Source: an uncultured Nocardioides sp. (lineage in GTDB: Bacteria > Actinomycetota > Actinomycetes > Propionibacteriales > Nocardioidaceae). From it: a DNA stretch of 64,000 nucleotides. Shown one piece after another: positions 1 to 7,600 of the stretch; positions within the stretch are counted from its first letter, which is position 1, and every line of letters begins with the position of its first letter. Where the stretch lies: NCBI RefSeq assembly GCF_947488515.1, contig NZ_CANKZF010000001.1, forward strand, positions 1,860,001 through 1,924,000. The letters run 5' to 3'. The notes under the pieces were generated by a model. The model did no database searches. It worked only from the letters and a program-made list of their open reading frames with translations, and had not been told where the DNA came from. The translations under genes and the position numbers were made by a program.

Positions 1-1234
1 CGCTGGCGATGGCGAGCCACGGGTCGAGCGGGGACACCGGGGCGTCGGAGCCGAGGACGACGTCGACGCCGTCGTCGAGCATCCACCGCAGCGGGAAGCA
101 GCGCTCCGCGCGGCCCGGCCAGAGCCGCTCGGTCACGTCGCGGTCGTCGAGGAGGTGCGCGGGCTGCACGCTCGCGCGCACGCCGAGGCGAGCCATGCGG
201 CGTACGTCGTCACGCGTGGTGAGCTGCACGTGCTCGATGCCGCCGCGAGCGCCGGTGTCCTCGAAGGCGGCGAGCGCCTCGGTGACCGCGCGGTCGCCGA
301 TGGCATGCACGGCGACCTCGAGCCCGCCGGCCGCGGCGCGGGCCAGCAGCGCCCGCAGCTCGTCCGGGCTCTGGTTGGGCTGGCCCTCCTCGAACCCGGG
401 CACGGCCTTCTCCGCGTAGGGCTCGCAGCACCACGCGGTCCGGGTGTTGAGCGAGCCGTCGCTGATGATCTTGAGCGGCCCCATCGTCAGGCGCGGGTCG
501 TCGGCGAGCGGGTCGCCGGAGCACAGGCCCCGGGCGAGCACGTCGTCGAGCCCGTCGGCGTAGCAGGCGTGGCGGATCCGCAGCAGGTCGGCGCCGCCGG
601 CCCACCGCGCGGCCCAGTCGGCGACGCCGCCGCTGAACTCGAGGTCGACGAGCCCCACCACGCCCTGCGCCGCCGCGGCCTCCATCGAGCGTCGGTAGGC
701 GTCGGGGCCGGTGCCGTCCTGGCCCAGCACGGACGCGAGCCGGCCGTAGGCCATGAACCACTCGGCCTCGCTCACGACGCTGTCGCGGATCGGCAGGGCG
801 AGCGCGTGGAGCGCGATCGTGTTGAGCCAGCCGTGGTGACCGTCTCCGGCGATGAGCACGATCGGCAGGTCGGTCCCGATGACGTCGAGGTCGGAGACCG
901 TGGGATTGTCGGGCCACGCGGTCGGCCGGTGCCCCCACCCGATGACGGGCAGGTCGGGCCACTCCTCCAGCCGCGCGCGCACGAGCGCGACGGCCTCGGC
1001 GCTGGACCGGGCGGGGCCGAGGTCGAGCCGCGCGGACGCGAGCGCCCACTGGCCGAGGTGGACGTGCTGGTCCCAGAGCCCGGGCACCAGCCAGCGCCCG
1101 GCCGCGTCGTACGACGTCTCGTCGCCGCTCAGCGAAGGGCCGACCTCGACCACCCGGCCCCCGTCGAGGCGTACGTCGAGCAGTCCCGGGACGGCCTCGG
1201 TGACGGCGACGAGGCGGGCGTTGCGGATCAGCAC
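1..1234 (-). CDS. YtcJ-like amidohydrolase (3' end off window)
   Basis: Metal-dependent hydrolase of the amidohydrolase superfamily, family 3 (YtcJ/exoenzyme-regulatory type); the substrate is not predictable. The protein opens VLIRNARLVAVTEA and has the metal-binding HxH in WDQHVHLG (about His57/His59), then VAVHAIGDRA, GIEHVQ and the late aspartate in VVLGSDAPVSP, the usual order for a TIM-barrel amidohydrolase. About 411 codons are visible; the C-terminus lies beyond base 1. The GTG at 1234 is the only plausible start because an in-frame TAG lies four codons upstream; a TAGCGT box 6 nt upstream fits leaderless transcription. It follows another amidohydrolase on the same strand after 49 nt, so the two may act on related compounds. 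Family assignment is firm, function is open. Confidence 0.85.
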   Translation of the reverse strand, partial: MLIRNARLVAVTEAVPGLLDVRLDGGRVVEVGPSLSGDETSYDAAGRWLVPGLWDQHVHLGQWALASARLDLGPARSSAEAVALVRARLEEWPDLPVIGWGHRPTAWPDNPTVSDLDVIGTDLPIVLIAGDGHHGWLNTIALHALALPIRDSVVSEAEWFMAYGRLASVLGQDGTGPDAYRRSMEAAAAQGVVGLVDLEFSGGVADWAARWAGGADLLRIRHACYADGLDDVLARGLCSGDPLADDPRLTMGPLKIISDGSLNTRTAWCCEPYAEKAVPGFEEGQPNQSPDELRALLARAAAGGLEVAVHAIGDRAVTEALAAFEDTGARGGIEHVQLTTRDDVRRMARLGVRASVQPAHLLDDRDVTERLWPGRAERCFPLRWMLDDGVDVVLGSDAPVSPLDPWLAIAS

Positions 1235-1240
1235 GGCACC

Positions 1241-1246
1241 ACGCTA
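1241..1246 (-). promoter_or_regulatory. -10 box for leaderless amidohydrolase mRNA
   Basis: TAGCGT on the minus strand ends 6 nt before the GTG start at 1234, matching the TANNNT-6/7 nt-start pattern seen before many genes here. There is no Shine-Dalgarno sequence between. Confidence 0.4.
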
Positions 1247-1283
1247 GGTCCAAGCGATCAAGACCGAGCGAGCGGTCCGCCGG

Positions 1284-2537
1284 TCAGTGCCCTCCGGGCG
1301 GGGCCAGGGGCTCGTCCACCGCCGCGCCGCCCACCCACACCGCGAGCGGGCGGGACAGCGCCGTGACGTCCGTCGCGAGGTCGCCGTCGACGACGAGCAG
1401 GTCGGCGAGCCGGCCGGTCGCGAGACGACCGGCGTCGATGCTGCAGTCCTCGGCGGCCACGGAGGTGGCGGTCGCGAGCGCCTCGTCCACCGGCCACCCG
1501 CCCCGCACCAGCTCGGCGACCGAGCGCCACAGGTGGCCGTGCGGCTTGGCCGGCATCGCTCCGGCGTCGAGCCCGGAGACGACGCGGATGCCGTGCTCGC
1601 GCAGGCGCACGGAGTTGGCGGCCACCCGCGCGAAGTGCTCGTCGCGGTCGGTGATGCCGATCCGCTGGAGCATCTCGAGGACGTGCGGCGGCATGGCCGA
1701 CACCGGCGGGAACCGCGCCGGGTCGTTGCCCAGCGTCGGGCAGACGGTGACACCCGCGTCCGCGACGCGGGCGAGCAGGGCGGGAGGTGGGTCGGCCCCG
1801 CCCTCGCTCATGCACGTGAAGTGCTCGATCCCGTCGACCCCGGCGTCGGTCGCGACCTCCGCCCCGGCGACCGAGTGGGCGTGCGCGACGATCCGGAGGC
1901 CGGCCGCGTGGGCGGCACCCACCAGCCGACGCAGCGGAGCGACGGCGAACTGGGCGCCGAGCATGTCGCTGCCGGGCGTCAGGAAGCCGCCGCTCGCCAT
2001 CACCTTGACGATGTCGACCCCGCGCTCCACCCGCTCCGCCACTGCGCGGTCCATCGTGGCGGGGTCGTCCGGGTCGACGTCACCGCCGAGGAACCAGCAG
2101 TGCCCGAGCGGGATCGTGATCGGTGGACCGGCAGCCACCACCCGTGGCAGCCCCTCGCCCTCCCGTCCGCGGTGCTCCAGCACGCGGTAGCCGGCGTCGC
2201 CGAGGTCGCGGACGCTGGTCACCCCTGCCGTTACCTGCGCCCGGAGGCCGGCCGTCACCACCTCGTCCACGGCCTCCGGAGCGGCCGTGCCGGCCCACTC
2301 GAGGCTCCCGGGCGTGCCGGGGAATGCTCCCGACGCGACGAGGTGGACGTGGCAGTCGACCAGCCCGGGCAGGAGGGTGCCGTCGACGTCCGTGACGGGT
2401 ACGTCGTCCGACGGGCGGAAGGCGGCGGCCTCGACGCCGACGACCCGGTCACCCTCGATGACCACCGTCGCGCCGTCCGGCAGGAACCGCGCCCCGTCGA
2501 ACGCGCGACCCGCCCGCAACGCCCACCGGGAGCCCAT
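1284..2537 (-). CDS. Imidazolonepropionase-like amidohydrolase
   Basis: Amidohydrolase-family enzyme of 417 residues, probably cytosolic, with unknown substrate (the family includes imidazolonepropionases, prolidases and aryldialkylphosphatases). Visible metal-site residues are HxH in GLVDCHVHL (His63/His65), the bridging lysine in VDIVKVMASGG (Lys178), histidines in IVAHAHS (His219/221) and IEHF (His239), and Asp324 in SGLDAGAMP, so the active site looks intact. An ATG start follows a CACTAT box by 6 nt; a CAGGAG directly abuts the ATG and is too close to be a normal ribosome site. The gene precedes the YtcJ-like amidohydrolase on the same strand. Confidence 0.85.
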   Translation of the reverse strand: MGSRWALRAGRAFDGARFLPDGATVVIEGDRVVGVEAAAFRPSDDVPVTDVDGTLLPGLVDCHVHLVASGAFPGTPGSLEWAGTAAPEAVDEVVTAGLRAQVTAGVTSVRDLGDAGYRVLEHRGREGEGLPRVVAAGPPITIPLGHCWFLGGDVDPDDPATMDRAVAERVERGVDIVKVMASGGFLTPGSDMLGAQFAVAPLRRLVGAAHAAGLRIVAHAHSVAGAEVATDAGVDGIEHFTCMSEGGADPPPALLARVADAGVTVCPTLGNDPARFPPVSAMPPHVLEMLQRIGITDRDEHFARVAANSVRLREHGIRVVSGLDAGAMPAKPHGHLWRSVAELVRGGWPVDEALATATSVAAEDCSIDAGRLATGRLADLLVVDGDLATDVTALSRPLAVWVGGAAVDEPLAPPGGH

Positions 2538-2543
2538 CTCCTG

Positions 2544-2549
2544 ATAGTG
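2544..2549 (-). promoter_or_regulatory. -10 box for amidohydrolase gene
   Basis: CACTAT on the minus strand, 6 nt before the ATG at 2537; the same geometry as other putative leaderless promoters in this window. Confidence 0.35.
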
Positions 2550-2610
2550 CTCCCGGGCGGCGCCGGCCGCACCGGGGCGGCTCGCTGGACCAGACCACCC
2601 GCTCGGCTGA

Positions 2611-2616
2611 CATGAT
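2611..2616 (+). promoter_or_regulatory. -10 box for first secreted paralogue
   Basis: CATGAT, 6 nt before the GTG at 2623. The 6-7 nt between box and start (ggcgcc) is nearly the same before the second paralogue (ggcgccc), so promoter and gene were duplicated together. Confidence 0.35.
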
Positions 2617-2622
2617 GGCGCC

Positions 2623-3276
2623 GTGAAGTGGCGGGGGCCTGCAGTACTGGTCGCGCTCCTGGCGATCGGTGTCGGGGGCGGTTACGCCGCGTCCGCACAG
2701 AGCCGCGACGGCTCCATCGGGTCGGGCGTCCCCGCCCCGGTGCCCGCGCAGGCGCCGGAGATGCCGGTCGAGGCTCCCCAGCCTCCCGTCCCCGACCCGA
2801 CCGACCCCCCGCTCGAGCCCGACATCGCGATGGCCCCGCAGAAGGTCGGCACCGGCAAGTTCGAGATCACGTTCCCCGCGCCCGTCGGGTGGAGCACCAA
2901 CGCCAACGCCAGCAACGAGTGGAAGTGGAAGAAGCCGGGCACCTCCAACAACACCTACGTGATGCGGATCGAGCAGATCAACAGCCAGGACATCACGATC
3001 GAGGACGCGATCAACATCCGCATCGAGCGGTTGCGCGCCGAGCAGGACGACGTGGTCATCGTCGACCGTGGGGCCGAGACGCTCGAGTACACCTACCGCA
3101 GCAACGAGGGCAACGCCCGCCACAGCTTCATGCGGTGGCTCGACCTCGATGCCAGCGGCCAGGCCGACGTGGAGATCGTCGTGCACGGCCGCGAGAAGGA
3201 CGTCCCCGGCACGCGCGACCTCATCCGCCGGGTGGCCGAGGGCATGCAGGGGGCGGGCGGCGGGCCTGTCGGCTGA
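2623..3276 (+). CDS. Secreted/anchored hypothetical protein, paralogue 1
   Basis: 217-residue protein starting VKWRGPAVLVALLAIGVGGGYAAS: a short basic N-terminus and one hydrophobic helix (about residues 6-25), then a proline-rich linker (residues 35-70) and an extracellular domain of about 140 residues. The domain begins KFEITFPAPVGW and ends VEIVVHGREKDVPGTRDLIRRVAEGM. This layout resembles actinobacterial lipoprotein/PsbP-Mog1-like sensor domains, but I cannot name the family. It is a tandem duplicate of the next gene, with shared NEWxW, YVxRxEQ, RWLDL and VEIxVxGRE motifs. Both point toward a Ser/Thr kinase gene whose ectodomain has a similar start and end, so a role in sensing with that kinase is possible. 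Confidence 0.7.
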   Translation: MKWRGPAVLVALLAIGVGGGYAASAQSRDGSIGSGVPAPVPAQAPEMPVEAPQPPVPDPTDPPLEPDIAMAPQKVGTGKFEITFPAPVGWSTNANASNEWKWKKPGTSNNTYVMRIEQINSQDITIEDAINIRIERLRAEQDDVVIVDRGAETLEYTYRSNEGNARHSFMRWLDLDASGQADVEIVVHGREKDVPGTRDLIRRVAEGMQGAGGGPVG

Positions 3277-3292
3277 GCACACCCCCACGGAC

Positions 3293-3298
3293 TAGGTT
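3293..3298 (+). promoter_or_regulatory. -10 box for second secreted paralogue
   Basis: TAGGTT, 7 nt before the GTG start at 3306, with no Shine-Dalgarno sequence; consistent with a leaderless transcript. Confidence 0.4.
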
Positions 3299-3305
3299 GG
3301 CGCCC

Positions 3306-3935
3306 GTGAACTGGCGGGGGACGGCAGTGCTCGCGCTGCTGCTCGCCATCGGGGTCGCGGCGGGGTTCGGCGTGTCCTGGATCCTGGGCGAGAACCCGTC
3401 GGGGGGTGGGACGGCCGCACCGGTGCCCGCCTCGCCCAGCCTGCCGGTCGACCCCGTTCCCGAGGTGCTGCCGGATCCCTCCACCCCGCCGCTGGAGGCG
3501 GGGGTCCCGCTGGTGTCCCAGTCCGTCGGCGCCGGCGACTTCCGGATGACCCTGCCGGTCCCGAAGGGCTGGACCTTCTCCGAGAACTCGCTGAACGAGT
3601 GGCAGTGGCGACCGCCCGGCCAGCCCGACTTCGGCTACGTCCTGCGCGTGGAGCAGGTGCTGAGCAACCGCCGGTCGATCGAGTGGACGCTCGACCGACG
3701 GATCGACGAGCTCCGCGAGGACGAGAGCAACGTCGAGGTGCTCGACCAGACCAACGACAGCCTGCACTTCACCTTCATCACGTCGAACCACCTGCGCCAC
3801 GGCTACCTGCGGTGGCTCGACCTCACGGGCTCCGACAACGCCCAGGTGGAGATCGCCGTCACCGGACGTGAACGCGACGACCCGGGGATGGCCGACCTGA
3901 TCGCCCGGGTCGGGTCGGGCATCCGGCTCGGCTGA
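3306..3935 (+). CDS. Secreted/anchored hypothetical protein, paralogue 2
   Basis: 209 residues starting at GTG: VNWRGTAVLALLLAIGVAAG (membrane helix), a proline-rich stretch (PVPASPSLPVDPVPEVLPDP) and a C-terminal domain from about residue 75 (FRMTLPVPKGW ... VEIAVTGRERDDPGMADLIARV). It aligns end to end with the preceding gene, so the pair arose by tandem duplication. The reading frame can be extended upstream without a stop, but the extension runs antisense-like through paralogue 1, so the GTG next to the TAGGTT box is preferred. It is convergent with the kinase gene, with 25 bp between stop codons. Function unknown. Confidence 0.7.
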   Translation: MNWRGTAVLALLLAIGVAAGFGVSWILGENPSGGGTAAPVPASPSLPVDPVPEVLPDPSTPPLEAGVPLVSQSVGAGDFRMTLPVPKGWTFSENSLNEWQWRPPGQPDFGYVLRVEQVLSNRRSIEWTLDRRIDELREDESNVEVLDQTNDSLHFTFITSNHLRHGYLRWLDLTGSDNAQVEIAVTGRERDDPGMADLIARVGSGIRLG

Positions 3936-3960
3936 CGCCCAAGCTGCCCAAACGGGGCTG

Positions 3961-5415
3961 TCACAGACTGGACGTCGTGACCGAGTCGAGCACCCGGTTG
4001 GCTGTCTTCCGGTCGTCGGCGAGGATCTGGATCCAGAGCAGCTGGTTCTGGTTGACGCGGATGACGCGCTCGACGGTGAGGTCGACCCCGGGGCACCCGC
4101 TGAAGAAGACCGTCATGATGTCGTCGTCCTCCTTCTCGTCGAAGTAGGGGCCCCGCTGGACCGAGCACTCAGGGTGGCCGGGCACGCGGGACGGCAACCG
4201 GTCGCCGGGCAGGACGCCGACGAAGACGCCCTCGCCGGGGTCGTCGTCGGAGTTCCACCCCGGGTGGGTCCCGGCCGCGAGGGACGCCTGCTCGGCACGT
4301 CCCTCGAACGGGACCCACTCCTCGGGGTCGACCTGATCGGTCCAGGACTCGGGCACGGTGACGAAGATGGTCCCGGTCGAGTCCTCGAGTGTCTGCTCCG
4401 ATGCGCCGTTGCGCTCCAGTGCCCAGCCGGCTCCCGTCCCTGTGGTGAGGGCCAGGACGGCGGCCGCGACCCAGGGCCACCGGCGGTGACGCCGGCGTCC
4501 TGAGGCGGGCGGGTCGGCGGCCACCCCGGTCGCCTCGGTGCTGGCAGCGGCGCGGGTCAGGTCGGGGTCGGCCGGGACCCACGTCGCTGGCGTCTCGTCC
4601 ACCGGCTCACCCACGGCCTCGACGAGTGCCGCGGTGAATGCCGCGACGTCGGGGAACCGGTCCTCGCGGTCCTTGGCGAGGCCGCGGAGGACCACCTCCT
4701 CGACCGCGGGCTCGTCGATCTCCATCGGCGCGGGCGGAGCGGGGTTCTCGGCGGCTGCGAGGCTCGCGTGGGCGTAGGGCTGGCGCCCGGTCAGCAGGTG
4801 GTAGCTCAGGGCGGCGAGCGAGAACTGGTCGGCGCGCGCGTCCAGCCCCTCGCCGAGGGCCTGCTCGGGGGCCACGTAGGAGGGGGTGCCGCCGGCCATG
4901 GTGAGGCGCGAGGACATGTCCATCGCCTTGCCGAGGCCGAGGTCGCCGAGCATCGCCACGATGTGCGCGCCGCGTCCGTTCTCCACGGTGCGGAACAGCA
5001 CGTTGGCGGGCTTCACGTCGCGGTGCAGCACGCCGCGGTCGTGGAGGGCGGTGAGCCCACGACCGACCTGCGTGATCACCGACACCGCCTGCGACCGCGT
5101 CAGCGGCGAGAGCTCGATGAGGTCGGCCAGCGTGCCCTGGTCGGCGTACGCCATCACGAGGTAGGGGCGCTCGTCCTCCAGCTCGCCGGCGTCGTAGACG
5201 GTGACGACGTGGGGCGACTCCACCTTGCGGAGGAAGCGGCCCTCCTCGAGGAAGCGCTGGCGGATGTGGTGGTCGCCGGCCCAGTTGTCCGCGAGGACCT
5301 TGATGGCGACCGCGCTGTCGAGGTGCTCGTCGTAGGCGAGCCAGACCGTCGCGAACGCCCCCGACCCGATGCGACGGCGCACCGGGTAACGACCGAGACG
5401 AGAGGGAGCGGACAC
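3961..5415 (-). CDS. Transmembrane Ser/Thr protein kinase (PknB-like)
   Basis: Eukaryotic-type protein kinase of 484 residues that phosphorylates Ser/Thr on protein substrates, predicted to span the membrane once. The kinase domain covers about residues 10-270: glycine loop GSGAFATV (17-24), Lys39 in VAIKVL, catalytic loop HRDVKPAN (131-138, Asp133), metal-binding DLG (158-160, in place of the usual DFG) and APEQ. A basic cluster (RRRHRRWPW) precedes a membrane helix near 316-335. The remaining roughly 145 residues are extracellular and begin TIFVTVPESW, similar in outline to the two secreted paralogues downstream. The GTG start lies 20 bp from the divergent sigma-factor gene. No PASTA repeats are present, so the signal sensed is not peptidoglycan by the usual rule. 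Confidence 0.9.
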   Translation of the reverse strand: MSAPSRLGRYPVRRRIGSGAFATVWLAYDEHLDSAVAIKVLADNWAGDHHIRQRFLEEGRFLRKVESPHVVTVYDAGELEDERPYLVMAYADQGTLADLIELSPLTRSQAVSVITQVGRGLTALHDRGVLHRDVKPANVLFRTVENGRGAHIVAMLGDLGLGKAMDMSSRLTMAGGTPSYVAPEQALGEGLDARADQFSLAALSYHLLTGRQPYAHASLAAAENPAPPAPMEIDEPAVEEVVLRGLAKDREDRFPDVAAFTAALVEAVGEPVDETPATWVPADPDLTRAAASTEATGVAADPPASGRRRHRRWPWVAAAVLALTTGTGAGWALERNGASEQTLEDSTGTIFVTVPESWTDQVDPEEWVPFEGRAEQASLAAGTHPGWNSDDDPGEGVFVGVLPGDRLPSRVPGHPECSVQRGPYFDEKEDDDIMTVFFSGCPGVDLTVERVIRVNQNQLLWIQILADDRKTANRVLDSVTTSSL

Positions 5416-5421
5416 CCGGGC

Positions 5422-5427
5422 ATTATC
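5422..5427 (-). promoter_or_regulatory. -10 box for the kinase gene
   Basis: GATAAT on the minus strand, 6 nt before the kinase GTG at 5415. It overlaps the opposing TATCGT box of the sigma-factor gene by four bases. Confidence 0.5.
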
Positions 5428-5429
5428 GT
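5424..5429 (+). promoter_or_regulatory. -10 box for the sigma-factor gene
   Basis: TATCGT, 6 nt before the GTG at 5436. Because it shares bases 5424-5427 with the kinase -10 box, polymerase cannot occupy both promoters at once. Confidence 0.45.
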
Positions 5430-5435
5430 GCAGGG

Positions 5436-6014
5436 GTGGACTATTCGGGGGACCCGGGCGACGCGTTGGCGCCGGACGACATCGACGAGCTCGCGCGACG
5501 CGCCCAGGACGGCGACCGTAACGCGCTGGAGCTGCTGCTCGCCGCGGTGCGCCCGCGGGTGCTGAACATCTGCCGCGGGGTGCTGCCCTACTCGGGCGAC
5601 GCCGAGGACGCGTGCCAGGAGGCGATGCTCAACGTCGCCACCAAGATCGCGTCCTGGGGCGGGCGCGGCCGGTTCACCACCTGGCTGCACATCGTGTCGG
5701 TCAACAGCGCCCGCACGACGTACCGCCGGCTGAAGAACCTCGCCACGCCGACCGACTTCGAGGACGGCTCGCACGACCGTCCCGACCCGCGCACCACCAG
5801 CGTGATCGCGGGCACCCGGCTCGACCTGCTCGAGGCGATGGAGACGATCGAGAAGGAGCACCCGCAGTTCGTCGAGCCGCTGCTGCTGCGCGACGTCTAC
5901 GGCCTGCCGTACGACGAGATCGCGACGCTCGTCGACGCACCGCTCGGCACCGTCAAGGCGCAGATCCACCACGGCCGCAAGCTCGCCCGGCCGCTGCTGC
6001 GTGGTGAGCGGTGA
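5436..6014 (+). CDS. ECF-like sigma-70 family RNA polymerase sigma factor
   Basis: 192-residue sigma factor with region 2 (LLAAVRPRVLNICRGVLPYSGDAEDACQEAMLNVATKIASW; the GDAEDACQE helix contacts core/-10) and region 4 (VEPLLLRDVYGLPYDEIATLVDAPLGTVKAQIHHGRKLAR; helix-turn-helix for the -35 element). It redirects RNA polymerase to a specific regulon. No anti-sigma gene with a zinc-binding HXXXCXXC is adjacent; instead the stop codon overlaps the start of an M1 peptidase lipoprotein (GTGA), and a membrane Ser/Thr kinase is divergent from a shared promoter region. That suggests control by phosphorylation, as for some STPK-linked sigma factors, but this is inference. Confidence 0.9.
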   Translation: MDYSGDPGDALAPDDIDELARRAQDGDRNALELLLAAVRPRVLNICRGVLPYSGDAEDACQEAMLNVATKIASWGGRGRFTTWLHIVSVNSARTTYRRLKNLATPTDFEDGSHDRPDPRTTSVIAGTRLDLLEAMETIEKEHPQFVEPLLLRDVYGLPYDEIATLVDAPLGTVKAQIHHGRKLARPLLRGER

Positions 6015-7561
6015 CGCACCACCGCGTCCGCGGGGTGCTGGCGGCGGTCCTGTCCCTCTCCGTCCTGGCTGCGTGCTCCGGTGAGGACGCCGCTCCCGCT
6101 CCCGACGAGCGGGAGGACCGGCCCTCCGCCGCGGCGTCGTCGGAGAGCGAGGCGGCCGCCGGCGAGGCGCCCGACGACGAGGGGTCGGACGGCCCCGCCC
6201 GCGGACCGGTGGTGAGCGACCCGGAGGAGCCCGACCTCGACCTCGCGGTGTCGGCGCCGCGCGAGGACAGCGTCTACCCCGCTGTCGGCGACCCGCGCGT
6301 CGACGCCCTGCACTACGAGCTCGACCTGACCTGGGAGCCCGACGACGAGCACCTCACCGGCGCGGCGGTCCTCACCTTCCGTGCGGCCCGCACGGCGCGG
6401 CGCTTCCAGCTCGACCTCGGGCCGGGCCTCACCGTCGGCGAGGTCGCCCTCGACGGCGAGGCGATCCCCTTCGCCCGGCGCGGCAAGGACCTCGTGCTGC
6501 GGGCGCCGATCGAGGAGGACGAGCGCTACGAGCTCAGCCTCGACTACGTCGGCACTCCGGAGCCCGCCCCGGCCCCGACCACGCGCAGCGACTTCAGCAC
6601 GACCGGCTTCACGGTGACCCGCAAGGGCGAGGTGTGGACGATGCAGGAGCCCTTCGGCGCCTACACCTGGTACCCCGTCAACGACCAGCCGTCCGACAAG
6701 GCGCTCTACGACATCACCGTCCACGCCCCGGCGGAGTGGACCGGCATCTCCAACGGCGAGCTCACCGAGCTCACGAGCGACCGCGAGGGCACGACCACGT
6801 CGTGGCAGCTCGACGAGCCGGCGTCGTCGTACCTCATCACGCTCGCGATCGGCGACTACGTCCACAGCAGCAACACCTCCGACGGCGGGCTGCGGGTGGA
6901 CTACTGGACGCCGCGCGGCATGAAGCGTCCGCTCGGCTCGATCAGGACCGCGGCCGCGACCGTCGACTGGGTCGAGACCCGGCTCGGCGACTACCCGTTC
7001 GACTCCCTCGGCCTCGTCGTGACCGACTCGCAGAGCGCGATGGAGACCCAGACGATGGTCACGCTCGGCACCAACGACTACGTCCTCTCGCCGCAGGTCG
7101 TCGCCCACGAGATCGTCCACCAGTGGTACGGCGACCAGGTCTCGCCGGCGGACTGGCGCGACGTCTGGCTCAACGAGGGCATGACCATGCTGATGCAGTG
7201 GGTCTACGAGGACGAGCACGGCCTCCGGCCGCTGCGCCAGAACGTGCGGCTCGCCCGCTCCGCCGACCAGCAGCTGCGCGACGACTTCGGTCCGCCTGGC
7301 GCCTACGACCCGCGCCAGTTCGGCAGCTCCAACATCTACTACACGCCCGCGCTGATGTGGAACGAGCTGCGCCGGGACCTCGGCGACGACGAGTTCTACG
7401 CCATCGCCCGCTCGTGGCTCGCCGACCGCGACAACACCTCGGTGTCGCGTGAGCAGCTCTACGACCACTGGGAGGCGGAGACCGGGCGCGAGCTCTCGGC
7501 GTTCTTCGACCGCTGGATCATGGGCAGGCGGACGCCGGCGCCCGGGGTGCCGCAGGGCTGA
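6011..7561 (+). CDS. M1 family metallopeptidase lipoprotein
   Basis: Zinc aminopeptidase of the M1 family, 516 residues, exported and lipid-anchored. The signal peptide ends in the lipobox LSVLAAC (Cys22), followed by an acidic, low-complexity linker to about residue 85. The N-terminal beta domain is followed by the catalytic site HEIVHQWYG (His366, Glu367, His370) and the third zinc ligand Glu389 in WLNEG, so it should be active. It stops shortly after the catalytic domain and lacks the long C-terminal helical domain of large M1 enzymes. The GTG start overlaps the sigma-factor TGA (GTGA), indicating translational coupling. Confidence 0.92.
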   Translation: MTHHRVRGVLAAVLSLSVLAACSGEDAAPAPDEREDRPSAAASSESEAAAGEAPDDEGSDGPARGPVVSDPEEPDLDLAVSAPREDSVYPAVGDPRVDALHYELDLTWEPDDEHLTGAAVLTFRAARTARRFQLDLGPGLTVGEVALDGEAIPFARRGKDLVLRAPIEEDERYELSLDYVGTPEPAPAPTTRSDFSTTGFTVTRKGEVWTMQEPFGAYTWYPVNDQPSDKALYDITVHAPAEWTGISNGELTELTSDREGTTTSWQLDEPASSYLITLAIGDYVHSSNTSDGGLRVDYWTPRGMKRPLGSIRTAAATVDWVETRLGDYPFDSLGLVVTDSQSAMETQTMVTLGTNDYVLSPQVVAHEIVHQWYGDQVSPADWRDVWLNEGMTMLMQWVYEDEHGLRPLRQNVRLARSADQQLRDDFGPPGAYDPRQFGSSNIYYTPALMWNELRRDLGDDEFYAIARSWLADRDNTSVSREQLYDHWEAETGRELSAFFDRWIMGRRTPAPGVPQG

Positions 7562-7568
7562 GCCCCGT

Positions 7569-7592
7569 GCCGCCCCGGTCGCCCGGGGCGGC
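7569..7592. terminator. Bidirectional hairpin terminator
   Basis: Perfect 10-bp stem GCCGCCCCGG/CCGGGGCGGC with a TCGC loop between the stop codons of the convergent M1 peptidase and the large repeat protein. There is no T-run, as is common for actinobacterial hairpins. Confidence 0.65.
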
Positions 7593-7600
7593 GCCAGGCG

